A DNA stretch of 64,000 bases. Source: Oleiagrimonas sp963817755. GTDB lineage: Bacteria; Pseudomonadota; Gammaproteobacteria; Xanthomonadales; Rhodanobacteraceae. Position 1 is the stretch's first letter, and the number at the start of each line of letters is the position of its first letter. The DNA lies in assembly GCA_963817755.1 (NCBI GenBank), contig CAWFPB010000002.1, forward strand, positions 310,001 through 374,000. The letters run 5' to 3'. Under the pieces are notes generated by a model, which saw only the letters and a list, made by a program, of their open reading frames with translations, did no database searches and was not told the DNA's origin. The translations under genes and the position numbers were made by a program. Below, one piece after another: positions 9,681 through 17,783 of the stretch.

Positions 9681-10612
9681 GAGTCGGCTTTCCTGCCGCC
9701 TGCCTGCTGCTGTTGCTGTTGGCCGGTTGCGCGGGACAGCGACCGCGCCCCGCGGCACCGAGCGGACCCGCCGGTCCGGTGCCCGCCGGCGCCGGCACGG
9801 CCGGAGGCGCCGCCACGCCGGCCCCGGCCAACCGCGTCCCGGTCGATGACACCCATCTGCCGCAGCACCAGCGTTACCGTCATGCCGACGACGGCGGCCC
9901 GGCCGTGCCGCCCGCCGACATCGCCTCGCTGCCCGAACCGGTCCCGCATCCGGAGCCGCGCTCGCGCTTCGGCAACAAGTCGCCCTACATCGTGCGCGGA
10001 CATACCTACCGCGTGCTCAAGAGCGCGAGCGGCTACGACAAGCGCGGCATCGCCAGCTGGTACGGACGCAAGTTCCAGGGCTACATGACCTCGAACTTCG
10101 AGAAGTACGACATGTACAAGTTCACCGCCGCCAGCAAGACCCTGCCGCTGCCCAGCTGGGTGCGCGTGACCAACCTGGACAACGGCAAGAGCGTGATCGT
10201 GCGCGTCAACGACCGCGGCCCGTTCGTGTCCAATCGCCTGATCGACCTGTCCTATGCCGCGGCCGTGCGCATCGGCATCTGGCCCAAGGGCACCGGCCTG
10301 GTCGAGGTGCAGGCGATCGACCCGGCCCATCCCAAGGAACTGCCCCCGCCGAAAACGGTCAAAACCCCGGGTTCGCACCCGGATATCTGGCTGCAGGTGG
10401 GTGCCTTTGCCGAGGCGTCCAATGCCCGCCGGGTGGCGGACCGCTTGCGCGCGGCCGGACTCGGGCCGGTTCGGCTGAGCGCCCTGAAGGTGCATGGACG
10501 CACGGTGCGACGAGTGCGGCTCGGTCCCCTGAAGAACGTCTCCGCGGCGGACTTGCTGAGCCGCAAGGTGACGCAGTTGGGGCTGCCCGAGCCCAAAGTG
10601 GCGGTAGACTAG
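9677..10612 (+). CDS. rlpA: RlpA-type septal ring lytic transglycosylase, SPOR-domain lipoprotein
   Basis: The 311-residue lipoprotein starts at GTG 9677, overlapping the mltB stop by four bases as GTGA. The signal peptide ends in LLLLLLAGC, a lipobox giving an N-terminal lipidated Cys. A Pro/Ala linker leads to the double-psi beta-barrel: GIASWYGRKFQGYMTSN, then VTNLDNGKSVIVRVNDRGPF with the catalytic Asp. The last 75 or so residues form a SPOR domain (IWLQVGAFAEASNARRVADR), which binds denuded glycan strands at the septum. It probably works with MltB at division. Confidence 0.92.
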   Translation: MRVGFPAACLLLLLLAGCAGQRPRPAAPSGPAGPVPAGAGTAGGAATPAPANRVPVDDTHLPQHQRYRHADDGGPAVPPADIASLPEPVPHPEPRSRFGNKSPYIVRGHTYRVLKSASGYDKRGIASWYGRKFQGYMTSNFEKYDMYKFTAASKTLPLPSWVRVTNLDNGKSVIVRVNDRGPFVSNRLIDLSYAAAVRIGIWPKGTGLVEVQAIDPAHPKELPPPKTVKTPGSHPDIWLQVGAFAEASNARRVADRLRAAGLGPVRLSALKVHGRTVRRVRLGPLKNVSAADLLSRKVTQLGLPEPKVAVD

Positions 10613-10737
10613 GCGGTCATGGATCGCCCGGCGCCACGCCATGTTTCCCGCGCCGCTCGCGCGCAGCCGTTGATTCACGCTCGAAAAATGTACCCATGCG
10701 CCCATCGCGCCGTTATTCCACCGACCGGATCGCACCC

Positions 10738-11979
10738 ATGACGTCTTCCCGCCGCCGTTCCCTCGCACTGGTGTCCCTGCTCGTTGTCGCCGTCTCGCTG
10801 GTCGGCGCGGCCTTTGCCCAGCAGGCACCGTCGAGCCCGATCCCGCCCAAGCCGGCCCTGATCGCTGCGCCGGTGCCGCCACCGCCGGGCTTCCAGGCCA
10901 AGTCCTGGGTGCTGATGGACTATGCCACCGGCCGCATCCTGGCCAGCAAGGACCCGGAAAAGCGCGTCATTCCGGCCTCGATCACCAAGATCATGACCGA
11001 CTACGTGGTCTCGGCCGAGATCGCCGCGGGCAAGGTCAGCCTCAAGGACAAGGTGTTCATCTCCAAGCACGCCTGGGAAGCCGGCGGCGCCGGCACCGAC
11101 GGTTCGACCAGCTTCCTCAAGGTGCATTCGGAAGTGCCGCTGAAGGACCTGCTCTACGGCATGATCATCCAGTCCGGCAACGATGCCGCCATCGCCCTGG
11201 CCGAGCACGTGGCCGGCAGCGAGAAGTCCTTCGCCGCCCTGATGAACGCCTACGCCAAGCAGCTGGGCATGACCGGCACGCATTACACGAACGCCTCCGG
11301 CTACCCGGTGCCCGACCACTACACCACCGCACGCGACGTGGCGGTGCTCTCGCGCGCGCTGATCCGCAATTTCCCCGCCGACTACGCGATCTCGGCGGTC
11401 AAGCAGTTCCAGTGGAACGGCATCACCCAGCACAACCGCAATACCCTGCTGTGGCGCGACCCCTCGGTGGACGGCATCAAGACCGGCCACACCAGCGAGG
11501 CCGGCTACTGCCTGGCGGCCTCGGCCAAGCGCGGCGACCAGCGCCTGATCGCGATCGTCATGGGTGCGCCCACCGAACAGGCACGCGCCGACGACGCCCA
11601 GGCCCTGCTCAACTACGGCTTCCGCTTCTACGAGACCCACGACCTGTACAAGGCCGGCGTGGCGCTGAGCAGCCCGCGCCTGTGGAAGGGCGCATCCGAC
11701 AAGCTCGCGATCGGCCTGGCCAGTCCGGCCGTGGTGACCATCCCGCGCGGCCAGTACAAGAACCTGAAGCCGACCATGGACATCCCCGATCCCCTGGTCG
11801 CGCCGTTCAAGAAGGACCAGAAGATCGGCACCCTGCGCGTCAAGCTGGGCGACAAGACGATCCTGACCCAACCGCTGGTGGCGCTGCACGATGCGCCGGA
11901 GGGCGGGTTCTTCGCGCGGCTGTGGGACACCATCCTGCTGTGGTTCCACCACGGCAACGGCACGAAGGCCGGTGCCTGA
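10738..11979 (+). CDS. dacC: D-alanyl-D-alanine carboxypeptidase (PBP5/6 family)
   Basis: This 413-residue periplasmic enzyme removes the terminal D-Ala from peptidoglycan pentapeptides. Residues 1-27 are a signal peptide ending AAFAQ. The serine peptidase motifs are SITK (81-84, nucleophile Ser81), SGN (146-148) and KTG (248-250). A PBP5 C-terminal beta domain follows, and the end (ARLWDTILLWFHHG) is an amphipathic anchor. I chose ATG 10738 over 10696 because it begins the signal peptide. A second paralogue lies at 60962-62140. Its TGA overlaps the ATG of ybeD. Confidence 0.92.
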   Translation: MTSSRRRSLALVSLLVVAVSLVGAAFAQQAPSSPIPPKPALIAAPVPPPPGFQAKSWVLMDYATGRILASKDPEKRVIPASITKIMTDYVVSAEIAAGKVSLKDKVFISKHAWEAGGAGTDGSTSFLKVHSEVPLKDLLYGMIIQSGNDAAIALAEHVAGSEKSFAALMNAYAKQLGMTGTHYTNASGYPVPDHYTTARDVAVLSRALIRNFPADYAISAVKQFQWNGITQHNRNTLLWRDPSVDGIKTGHTSEAGYCLAASAKRGDQRLIAIVMGAPTEQARADDAQALLNYGFRFYETHDLYKAGVALSSPRLWKGASDKLAIGLASPAVVTIPRGQYKNLKPTMDIPDPLVAPFKKDQKIGTLRVKLGDKTILTQPLVALHDAPEGGFFARLWDTILLWFHHGNGTKAGA

Positions 11980-12269
11980 TGCGCGACGTCGAGGACATCC
12001 AACCGCAGAAGCCCGGGCAGGGCTTCCAGTTTCCCGGCACCTTCACCATCACCGTCATGGGCAACGCCGATGCGGTACTGGAGAGCCGGGTGCCGGAGAT
12101 CCTGCGCAAGCTCGGCCGCCGGGTGCACATCGATCGCATGAGCACGCGGCCCTCGAGCCAGGGCAACTACATCGCCGTGACCGTCGAGTTCGATTGCGAA
12201 CGACGCGAGGACTACGATGCGGCACATGCCGCGCTGCGCGCGGATCCGAACATCCGCTACACCCTGTGA
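11979..12269 (+). CDS. ybeD: YbeD/DUF493 family protein
   Basis: This 96-residue protein matches YbeD, a small ferredoxin-like cytoplasmic protein encoded between dacA and lipB in many gammaproteobacteria. The segments FPGTFTITVMGNA (about 18-30) and GNYIAVTVEFDCE (about 63-75) are typical. The fold resembles an amino-acid-binding regulatory domain, so a role tied to lipoate metabolism has been suggested but not proven. Its ATG overlaps the dacC stop (ATGA), so the two are translationally coupled; lipB follows 49 bases on. Confidence 0.9.
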   Translation: MRDVEDIQPQKPGQGFQFPGTFTITVMGNADAVLESRVPEILRKLGRRVHIDRMSTRPSSQGNYIAVTVEFDCERREDYDAAHAALRADPNIRYTL

Positions 12270-12318
12270 GCCATCGCGCCGCCCGCCACCGGCGGTCACC
12301 TGGCGCCAGGATTCGAGC

Positions 12319-13035
12319 ATGAGTGCACAACCTGCCAACCGATCGTCGCGCACCGCCGAAGGCGGGCGCGAACTGCGCATCCGCAAGCTCGGCCGCCAGC
12401 CCTACGAGCCGGTCTGGCAGGCCATGCGCACCTTCACCGACCAGCGCGACGGCGACACCGTGGACGAGCTGTGGGTGCTCGAGCACGATCCCGTGTTCAC
12501 GCTGGGGCAAGCCGGGAAATGGGAGCATGTGCTCATGCCCGGCGACATACCCGTGGTGCCCGTCGATCGCGGGGGCCAGGTGACCTATCACGGCCCCGGC
12601 CAGATCGTGGCCTATCCGCTGATCGACCTGCGTCGGCTGGGCGTGGGCGTGCGCGAGCTGGTGCACCGCATCGAGCAGGCCATCATCGACACGCTGTCGC
12701 ACTGGAACATCGTCGCCGAGCGCGTCGAGGGCGCGCCCGGCGTGTACGTGGCCGGCGCCAAGGTCGCGGCGCTGGGCCTGCGCGTGCGCCGTGGCTGCAC
12801 CTTCCATGGACTGGCCTTCAACGTAAACATGGACCTGGAACCATTCCACCGCATCAATCCTTGCGGTTACAAGGGCTTGCAGGTCACGCAAGTGCTAGAC
12901 TTGGGCGGGCCGTCCGGCCTGGAGGCGGTCCAGGACGTGCTGATCGAGGAAATCGGTCGCCAATTCGGATTCCGGGCCCACATTTCCGAACCGCGCATCC
13001 CTGAACTCCCGGGGCAGGGCGCGGTCTGCGCATAG
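12319..13035 (+). CDS. lipB: Octanoyl-[acyl carrier protein]:protein N-octanoyltransferase
   Basis: LipB moves octanoyl from acyl carrier protein to lipoyl-domain lysines, the first step of lipoate synthesis. In this 238-residue protein the signature RGGQVTYHGPGQ is at 84-95, the catalytic lysine is in GAKVAALG (Lys148) and the acyl-thioester cysteine is in NPCGY (Cys182). ATG 12319 follows a gap after ybeD and gives a normal length. lipA begins six bases after the stop, so the two are co-transcribed. Confidence 0.95.
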   Translation: MSAQPANRSSRTAEGGRELRIRKLGRQPYEPVWQAMRTFTDQRDGDTVDELWVLEHDPVFTLGQAGKWEHVLMPGDIPVVPVDRGGQVTYHGPGQIVAYPLIDLRRLGVGVRELVHRIEQAIIDTLSHWNIVAERVEGAPGVYVAGAKVAALGLRVRRGCTFHGLAFNVNMDLEPFHRINPCGYKGLQVTQVLDLGGPSGLEAVQDVLIEEIGRQFGFRAHISEPRIPELPGQGAVCA

Positions 13036-13041
13036 GTAACC

Positions 13042-14031
13042 ATGAACCAAGCCGACTCCCCCAACAAGAGCATCCCGCTTCAGGTCGTCGACAAGCAGGT
13101 CGCCGGCGACAAGATCGCCCGCAACCGCGCCGGTTTCGACACCCAGTCGCCGACCCTGCGCAAGCCGTCGTGGATCCGCGTGCGCCTGCCGCAGGGCAAC
13201 GCCGTGCAGCAACTGAAGTCGAAACTTCGCGAGCACCACCTGGTGACGGTGTGCGAGGAAGCCTCGTGCCCGAACATCCACGAGTGCTTCTCCAAGGGCA
13301 CCGCCACCTTCATGATCCTGGGCGAGGTGTGCACGCGGCGCTGCTCGTTCTGCGACGTCGCCCACGGCCGTCCGGCGCCGCCGGACCCGGCCGAGCCGGC
13401 GCGCCTGGCCGAGACCATCGCCGGGATGGGGCTGCGCTACGTGGTCATCACCTCGGTCGATCGCGATGATCTGCGCGACGGTGGCGCGGCGCACTTCGCC
13501 TCGTGCATCCGCGCCGTGCGCCACGCCAGCCCGAACATCCAGATCGAGATCCTGACTCCGGACTTCCGCGGCAAGGGTCGCGTCGAGCGCGCCCTGGAGG
13601 CACTGGCCGAGCACACCCCGGACGTGTTCAACCACAACCTGGAAACCGTGCCGGACCTGTACCGCGAGGTGCGCCCGGGCGCGGACTACCAATGGTCGCT
13701 GGACCTGCTCAAGCGCTTCAAGGCCGCGCATCCGGACATCCCGACCAAGTCCGGCATCATGCTGGGCCTGGGCGAGACCATGGAGCAGGTCCTGCAGACG
13801 CTGCGCGACCTGCGCGCGCACGACGTGGACATGGTCACCATCGGTCAGTACCTGCAACCCACCGCCCACCATCATCCCGTGGTCCGCTACTGGACCCCGG
13901 ACGAATTCGAGTCGCTGCGCGAAGCCGGCATGGCCATGGGATTCACCCATGTCGCCTCCGGTCCGCTGGTGCGCTCGTCCTACCACGCCGACGAGCAGGC
14001 CCATGCCGCCGGTCTAGTCGAGGTCGCCTGA
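13042..14031 (+). CDS. lipA: Lipoyl synthase, radical SAM
   Basis: LipA inserts two sulfurs into protein-bound octanoyl chains. The 329-residue protein has both iron-sulfur sites: the auxiliary cluster ligands Cys71, Cys76 and Cys82 (CEEASCPNIHEC) and the radical SAM CTRRCSFC (97-104). The C-terminal RSSYHA holds the conserved Ser that binds the auxiliary cluster. It sits between lipB and prc; prc starts on the base after the lipA stop. Confidence 0.96.
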   Translation: MNQADSPNKSIPLQVVDKQVAGDKIARNRAGFDTQSPTLRKPSWIRVRLPQGNAVQQLKSKLREHHLVTVCEEASCPNIHECFSKGTATFMILGEVCTRRCSFCDVAHGRPAPPDPAEPARLAETIAGMGLRYVVITSVDRDDLRDGGAAHFASCIRAVRHASPNIQIEILTPDFRGKGRVERALEALAEHTPDVFNHNLETVPDLYREVRPGADYQWSLDLLKRFKAAHPDIPTKSGIMLGLGETMEQVLQTLRDLRAHDVDMVTIGQYLQPTAHHHPVVRYWTPDEFESLREAGMAMGFTHVASGPLVRSSYHADEQAHAAGLVEVA

Positions 14032-16206
14032 ATGATCAAGCGCTTGTTCCTGGCCATGCTGCTGGTCGCCTTCACCGGCGTCGCGGCGCATGCCGACGTC
14101 CCCTCCAAGTCCACCTCCCTGACGCTCAAGCCGACCACGACCGAGGCGCAGGCGGCGGCGCTGTCCGCGCGTTTCCTCACGCGGTTCCAGTACGACGCCA
14201 AGCCGCTGGACAACGCGATGTCGGAGAAGATCTTCGACGCCTACCTGAAGGACCTGGACGGCGACAAGCTGTACTTCACCAAGGCCGACATCGACCGGTT
14301 CTCCAGCCTGCGCGACCAGCTCGACGACGCGATCTGGAACCAGGACCTGTCCGGTCCGTTCGCCATCTTCAATCTGTACATCCAGCGCGCCACCCAGCGC
14401 TGGGACTACGCCCAGCAGCTGCTCAAGAAGGGCTTCGACTTCAACAAGACCGAGAACTACGAGTTCGATCGCGAGCACGCCAAGTGGGCGCCCGACGAGA
14501 AGGCGCTGGACGCGGTGTGGCGCAAGCGCGTGAAGAACGACTGGCTGCGCCTGAAGTTGGCCGGCAAGGACCCCAAGTACATCCGCAAGACGCTGGACAA
14601 GCGCTACAAGAGCTACCTTGACCGCATCGACCAGCTGGACTCGCAGGATGCGTTCGACACCTTCATGAACGCCTACGCCGAGACCACCGACCCGCACACC
14701 GACTACTTCGGTCCGCGCGCGGCGCAGAACTTCGACATCGCCATGAAGCTCTCGCTGGAGGGCATCGGTGCGGTGCTGCAGAACAAGGACGAGTACACCA
14801 TGGTGCGCGAGGTGGTGCCCGGCGGCCCGGCCGCCAAGTCCGGCAAGATCCACGTGGGCGATCGCATCGTCGGCGTGGGCCAGGGCGCCGAGGGCCCGAT
14901 CCAGGACGTGATCGGCTGGCGCATCGACGACGTGGTGTCCAAGATCCGCGGCAAGAAGAACACCACGCTGCGCCTGGAGATCATTCCCTCCAAGACCGGC
15001 CTGGACGGCAAGCACGAGATCGTCACCATGGTGCGCAAGAAGGTGACCATCGCCGAGCAGGCCGCCAAGAAGAAGCTCATCCAGGTCAAGGACGGCGGCA
15101 AGGAACTGCGCATCGGCGTGATCGACCTGCCCTCGTTCTACGAGGACTTTGGCGCGCGCCGCGACGGCGACCCCAACTACAAGAGCGCCTCGCGCGACGT
15201 GGCCCGGCTGATCAAGGAGCTCAAGAAGGAAAAGGTCGACGGCATCGTCGTGGACCTGCGCAACAACGGCGGCGGCTCGCTGACCGAGGCCACGCGCCTG
15301 ACCGGCCTGTTCATCCACACCGGCCCGGTGGTGCAGGTGCGCTCGAGCAACGGCAGCGTCGAGGAGCAGACCGACGACAACCCGCAGATGCTGTGGGGCG
15401 GTCCGCTGGCGGTGCTGGTCAACCGCGGCACGGCTTCGGCCTCGGAGATCTTCTCCGCCGCGATCCAGGACTACGGCCGCGGCCTGATCATCGGCGAACC
15501 GACCTTCGGCAAGGGTTCGGTGCAGAACCTGGTCGACCTGGACAACTACGCCAGCGGCGAGAAGAACGCCAAGTACGGCGAGCTGAAGATGACCATCGCC
15601 AAGTTCTTCCGCATCACCGGCGGTTCGACCCAGCTGCGCGGCGTGACGCCGGACATCGCCTTCCCCAAGAACGGCGACGAGAAGCTGTTCGGCGAATCCA
15701 CCTACGACAACGCCATGCCGTGGACCCACATCGAGCCGGCACAGTACAAGCCGGTGGCCAACCTCAAGCCGCTGGTGCCGACCCTGACCAAGCGCCATGA
15801 CAGCCGCATCGCCAAGTCGGCGGCCTGGAAGCTGATGGTCGACGAGCTCAACGAGTACAAGAAGAACCGCGACAAGACCGAGGTCTCACTCAATTACGAC
15901 GTGCGCATGGCCGAGCGCAAGCACGTCGAGGCGATGGAGAAGGCCTTCCGCAAGCGCCACAAGACGATCGAGGGCGACAAGAGCGACACCGACGAGGTCC
16001 TGCTCGACGACGGCCTGACCATGGGCGAGCGCAGCATCACCGAGCAGGTCAAGCAGCAGAAGGCGGCCGAGAAGGCCACCGACGTGATGCTCGACGAGGC
16101 CGCGCACATCGTCGCCGACGAGGTCAACCTGATCCGCTCCAACCCCAAGCTCGCGGCCGAGGTGCTTCCGTACCACGGCAAGAAGAGCGTGGCGACGACC
16201 GAGTAG
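14032..16206 (+). CDS. prc: Carboxy-terminal processing (tail-specific) protease Prc
   Basis: This 724-residue periplasmic serine protease trims C-termini and, in E. coli, controls lytic transglycosylases and FtsI. Residues 1-21 form a signal peptide. A helical N-terminal domain precedes a PDZ domain (about 235-330) and the S41 core. By the E. coli spacing the Ser/Asp/Lys catalytic set is Ser469 (in GTASASE), Asp480 and Lys494 (in FGKGSVQ). A DUF3340-type helical tail follows. It abuts lipA and is followed by a strong terminator, so it ends the operon; its neighbours mltB, rlpA and dacC are plausible functional partners. Confidence 0.94.
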   Translation: MIKRLFLAMLLVAFTGVAAHADVPSKSTSLTLKPTTTEAQAAALSARFLTRFQYDAKPLDNAMSEKIFDAYLKDLDGDKLYFTKADIDRFSSLRDQLDDAIWNQDLSGPFAIFNLYIQRATQRWDYAQQLLKKGFDFNKTENYEFDREHAKWAPDEKALDAVWRKRVKNDWLRLKLAGKDPKYIRKTLDKRYKSYLDRIDQLDSQDAFDTFMNAYAETTDPHTDYFGPRAAQNFDIAMKLSLEGIGAVLQNKDEYTMVREVVPGGPAAKSGKIHVGDRIVGVGQGAEGPIQDVIGWRIDDVVSKIRGKKNTTLRLEIIPSKTGLDGKHEIVTMVRKKVTIAEQAAKKKLIQVKDGGKELRIGVIDLPSFYEDFGARRDGDPNYKSASRDVARLIKELKKEKVDGIVVDLRNNGGGSLTEATRLTGLFIHTGPVVQVRSSNGSVEEQTDDNPQMLWGGPLAVLVNRGTASASEIFSAAIQDYGRGLIIGEPTFGKGSVQNLVDLDNYASGEKNAKYGELKMTIAKFFRITGGSTQLRGVTPDIAFPKNGDEKLFGESTYDNAMPWTHIEPAQYKPVANLKPLVPTLTKRHDSRIAKSAAWKLMVDELNEYKKNRDKTEVSLNYDVRMAERKHVEAMEKAFRKRHKTIEGDKSDTDEVLLDDGLTMGERSITEQVKQQKAAEKATDVMLDEAAHIVADEVNLIRSNPKLAAEVLPYHGKKSVATTE

Positions 16207-16232
16207 GGCGACGCCGCACTTCGCAAGATCCC

Positions 16233-16263
16233 CGGGGAGGCCGTCGTGCCTCCCCGTTTTTTT
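16233..16263 (+). terminator. Rho-independent terminator after prc
   Basis: A nine-base perfect stem (CGGGGAGGC with GCCTCCCCG) around a six-base loop is followed by seven T residues. It lies 26 bases after the prc stop and closes the cell-wall and lipoate operon. Confidence 0.9.
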
Positions 16264-16266
16264 GTA

Positions 16267-16326
16267 CGGGACTCGGGGCCCGGGACTCGGGACTCGGGAC
16301 TCGGGACCCGGGACCCGGGATTCGGG
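16267..16326. repeat. Degenerate heptanucleotide tandem repeat (CGGGACT units)
   Basis: About eight to nine copies of a seven-base unit, CGGGACT or CGGGACC, lie head to tail just after the prc terminator. Units drift slightly (GGGGCCC, GGGATTC). Similar GGGACTC arrays are common between genes in Xanthomonadaceae. I see no coding role. Confidence 0.85.
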
Positions 16327-16408
16327 GCGATGCTCGCCCGGGCTACTCGGGTCGCGGTCCGGGGCCCTGCGCCAGGTGGCGCCCCGGACGCAGACCGTAG
16401 ATACCGTC

Positions 16409-16600
16409 TCACCCAGCCGTCGTCAAACCGAGGTCGGGATCGAATTTGCGACCGGATTTGAGCACCCCATATGCCACGTGCTGCAGCGTGCGCATGGCGG
16501 CCACGACGATGACCGGGCCGGGCTTGCCACGTGCCTTCAGGCGTTGAGCCAGTGCGCGCACAGGGCGATTGTGCGAGACGGCACGTGCTTGACTTCGGAG
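16409..16600 (-). pseudogene. C-terminal remnant of an IS110-family transposase
   Basis: On the minus strand an open stretch ends at TGA 16409-16411 and encodes ALAQRLKARGKPGPVIVVAA then MRTLQHVAYGVLKSG. This resembles the extreme C-terminus of IS110/IS1111 transposases (RLxARGKPxKVxxxAxMRKLL). No start and no DEDD or Ser-containing catalytic part remain, so only the tail survives. It differs in sequence from the intact IS110 transposase at 37443-38459. The upstream boundary is uncertain. Confidence 0.6.
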
Positions 16601-16616
16601 TGGGGCGGCGTAGTCT
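16589..16616 (+). promoter_or_regulatory. Candidate sigma-70 promoter of the NAD salvage cassette
   Basis: TTGACT (16589-16594) and TAGTCT (16611-16616) are separated by 16 bases and lie 56 bases before the first gene of the cassette. The -35 is good and the -10 is weak. It is the best promoter-like pair in this gap. Confidence 0.35.
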
Positions 16617-16671
16617 CTACATCAAGCTTTCGGGATAGACCCGGAAGTAAAAACCACCGTGAGGGAGCCTC

Positions 16672-17721
16672 ATGGACTACGATTACCTGGTCTTCATCGG
16701 CCGCTTCGAGCCGTTTCATACCGGCCATGCCGCCGTCGCCCGTTTCGCACTCGAGCGGGCCCGCAAGCTGATCTTTCTGGTCGGCTCCTCCGACACTCCA
16801 CGATCCATACGCAACCCCTGGACCGCCAGCGAGCGCTCGGTCATGATCCGCGCCGCGCTCGAGGATATGGACGAGCGGCTGATCATCCGTCCGCTGCACG
16901 ATCACCTCTACAACGAGGCGCAGTGGGTGGCGACCGTGCAACGCACGGTGAACGAAGCCATCCAGTCCGATGGCGGTGACGAAACCTCGTCTATCGGGCT
17001 GATCGGGCAGGAAAAGGACACCTCCAGCTACTACCTCAGGGAGTTTCCGCAGTGGCCCCTGTTGGACGTGCAGCACACCGAGACGCTGTCTGCGACCGAA
17101 CTGCGCCACTACCTTTTCGAGGCCGGTCAGCTGGACTGCCACGGTGGCCTGATGATGCTGCGTGGCAACGTCCCGGGTCCGGTCTACGAGATGCTGGAGG
17201 CCTTCCGCAGGAGCGGTGCCGCGTACGAACAGCTGCTGCGGGAATACCGCTTCATCCAGGATTACCGCGAGGGCTGGTCCAAGGCTCCCTATCCACCGAC
17301 CTTCGTCACGGCCGACGCGGTGGTCGTGCATTCGGGACATGCCTTGCTGGTACGGCGACGATCCGAGCCGGGCAAGGGGCTGTGGGCTCTCCCCGGCGGG
17401 TTCGTGCAGCAGGACGAAACCATCCTGGCCGCCTGCCTGCGTGAACTGCGCGAGGAAACCCGGCTGAAGATCCCACAGCCGGTGTTGCGCGGGTCGATCA
17501 AGGGCAGCCACGTGTTCGACCATCCGGACCGCTCGTTGCGAGGCCGCACCATCACCCACGCCTTCCACTTCGACTTCCCGGCCGGCGACCTGCCCGCGGT
17601 GAAGGGCGGCGACGATGCCGAGAAGGCGCGCTGGTTCCCGGTCAGCGAGGCGCTGGACATGGGCCCGCAACTGTTCGAAGACCACCTGTACATCCTGGAA
17701 TATTTCCTCGGACGGGGCTGA
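16672..17721 (+). CDS. Bifunctional NMN adenylyltransferase / Nudix hydrolase
   Basis: The 349-residue protein fuses two activities, as in cyanobacterial slr0787. The N-terminal nucleotidyltransferase (1-175) has GRFEPFHTGH (10-19) and SIRNPW (45-50) and would make NAD from NMN and ATP. The C-terminal Nudix domain (about 205-349) has LPGGFVQQDETILAACLREL (240-259) followed by REETRL, a Nudix box with Arg where the usual Gly stands, as is common in this family; it would hydrolyse ADP-ribose. GTGAGGGAGCC precedes the ATG. It is the first gene of a three-gene NAD salvage cassette. Confidence 0.92.
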   Translation: MDYDYLVFIGRFEPFHTGHAAVARFALERARKLIFLVGSSDTPRSIRNPWTASERSVMIRAALEDMDERLIIRPLHDHLYNEAQWVATVQRTVNEAIQSDGGDETSSIGLIGQEKDTSSYYLREFPQWPLLDVQHTETLSATELRHYLFEAGQLDCHGGLMMLRGNVPGPVYEMLEAFRRSGAAYEQLLREYRFIQDYREGWSKAPYPPTFVTADAVVVHSGHALLVRRRSEPGKGLWALPGGFVQQDETILAACLRELREETRLKIPQPVLRGSIKGSHVFDHPDRSLRGRTITHAFHFDFPAGDLPAVKGGDDAEKARWFPVSEALDMGPQLFEDHLYILEYFLGRG

Positions 17722-17783
17722 ACCCCGTCCGACCCGCCGGTGGACAGACCGCCGGTTACAACCGACGCGAAGGAGCTTCCGTC

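Noticed and set aside
14014..15798. Long open frame of about 590 codons antisense to prc
   Set aside because: It mirrors the high-GC codon pattern of prc, has low-complexity Val/Leu/Gln/His-rich content and no domain, so it is a shadow frame.
16267..16326. CRISPR-like array
   Set aside because: The unit is seven bases with no spacers and no cas genes are near; it is a simple tandem repeat.
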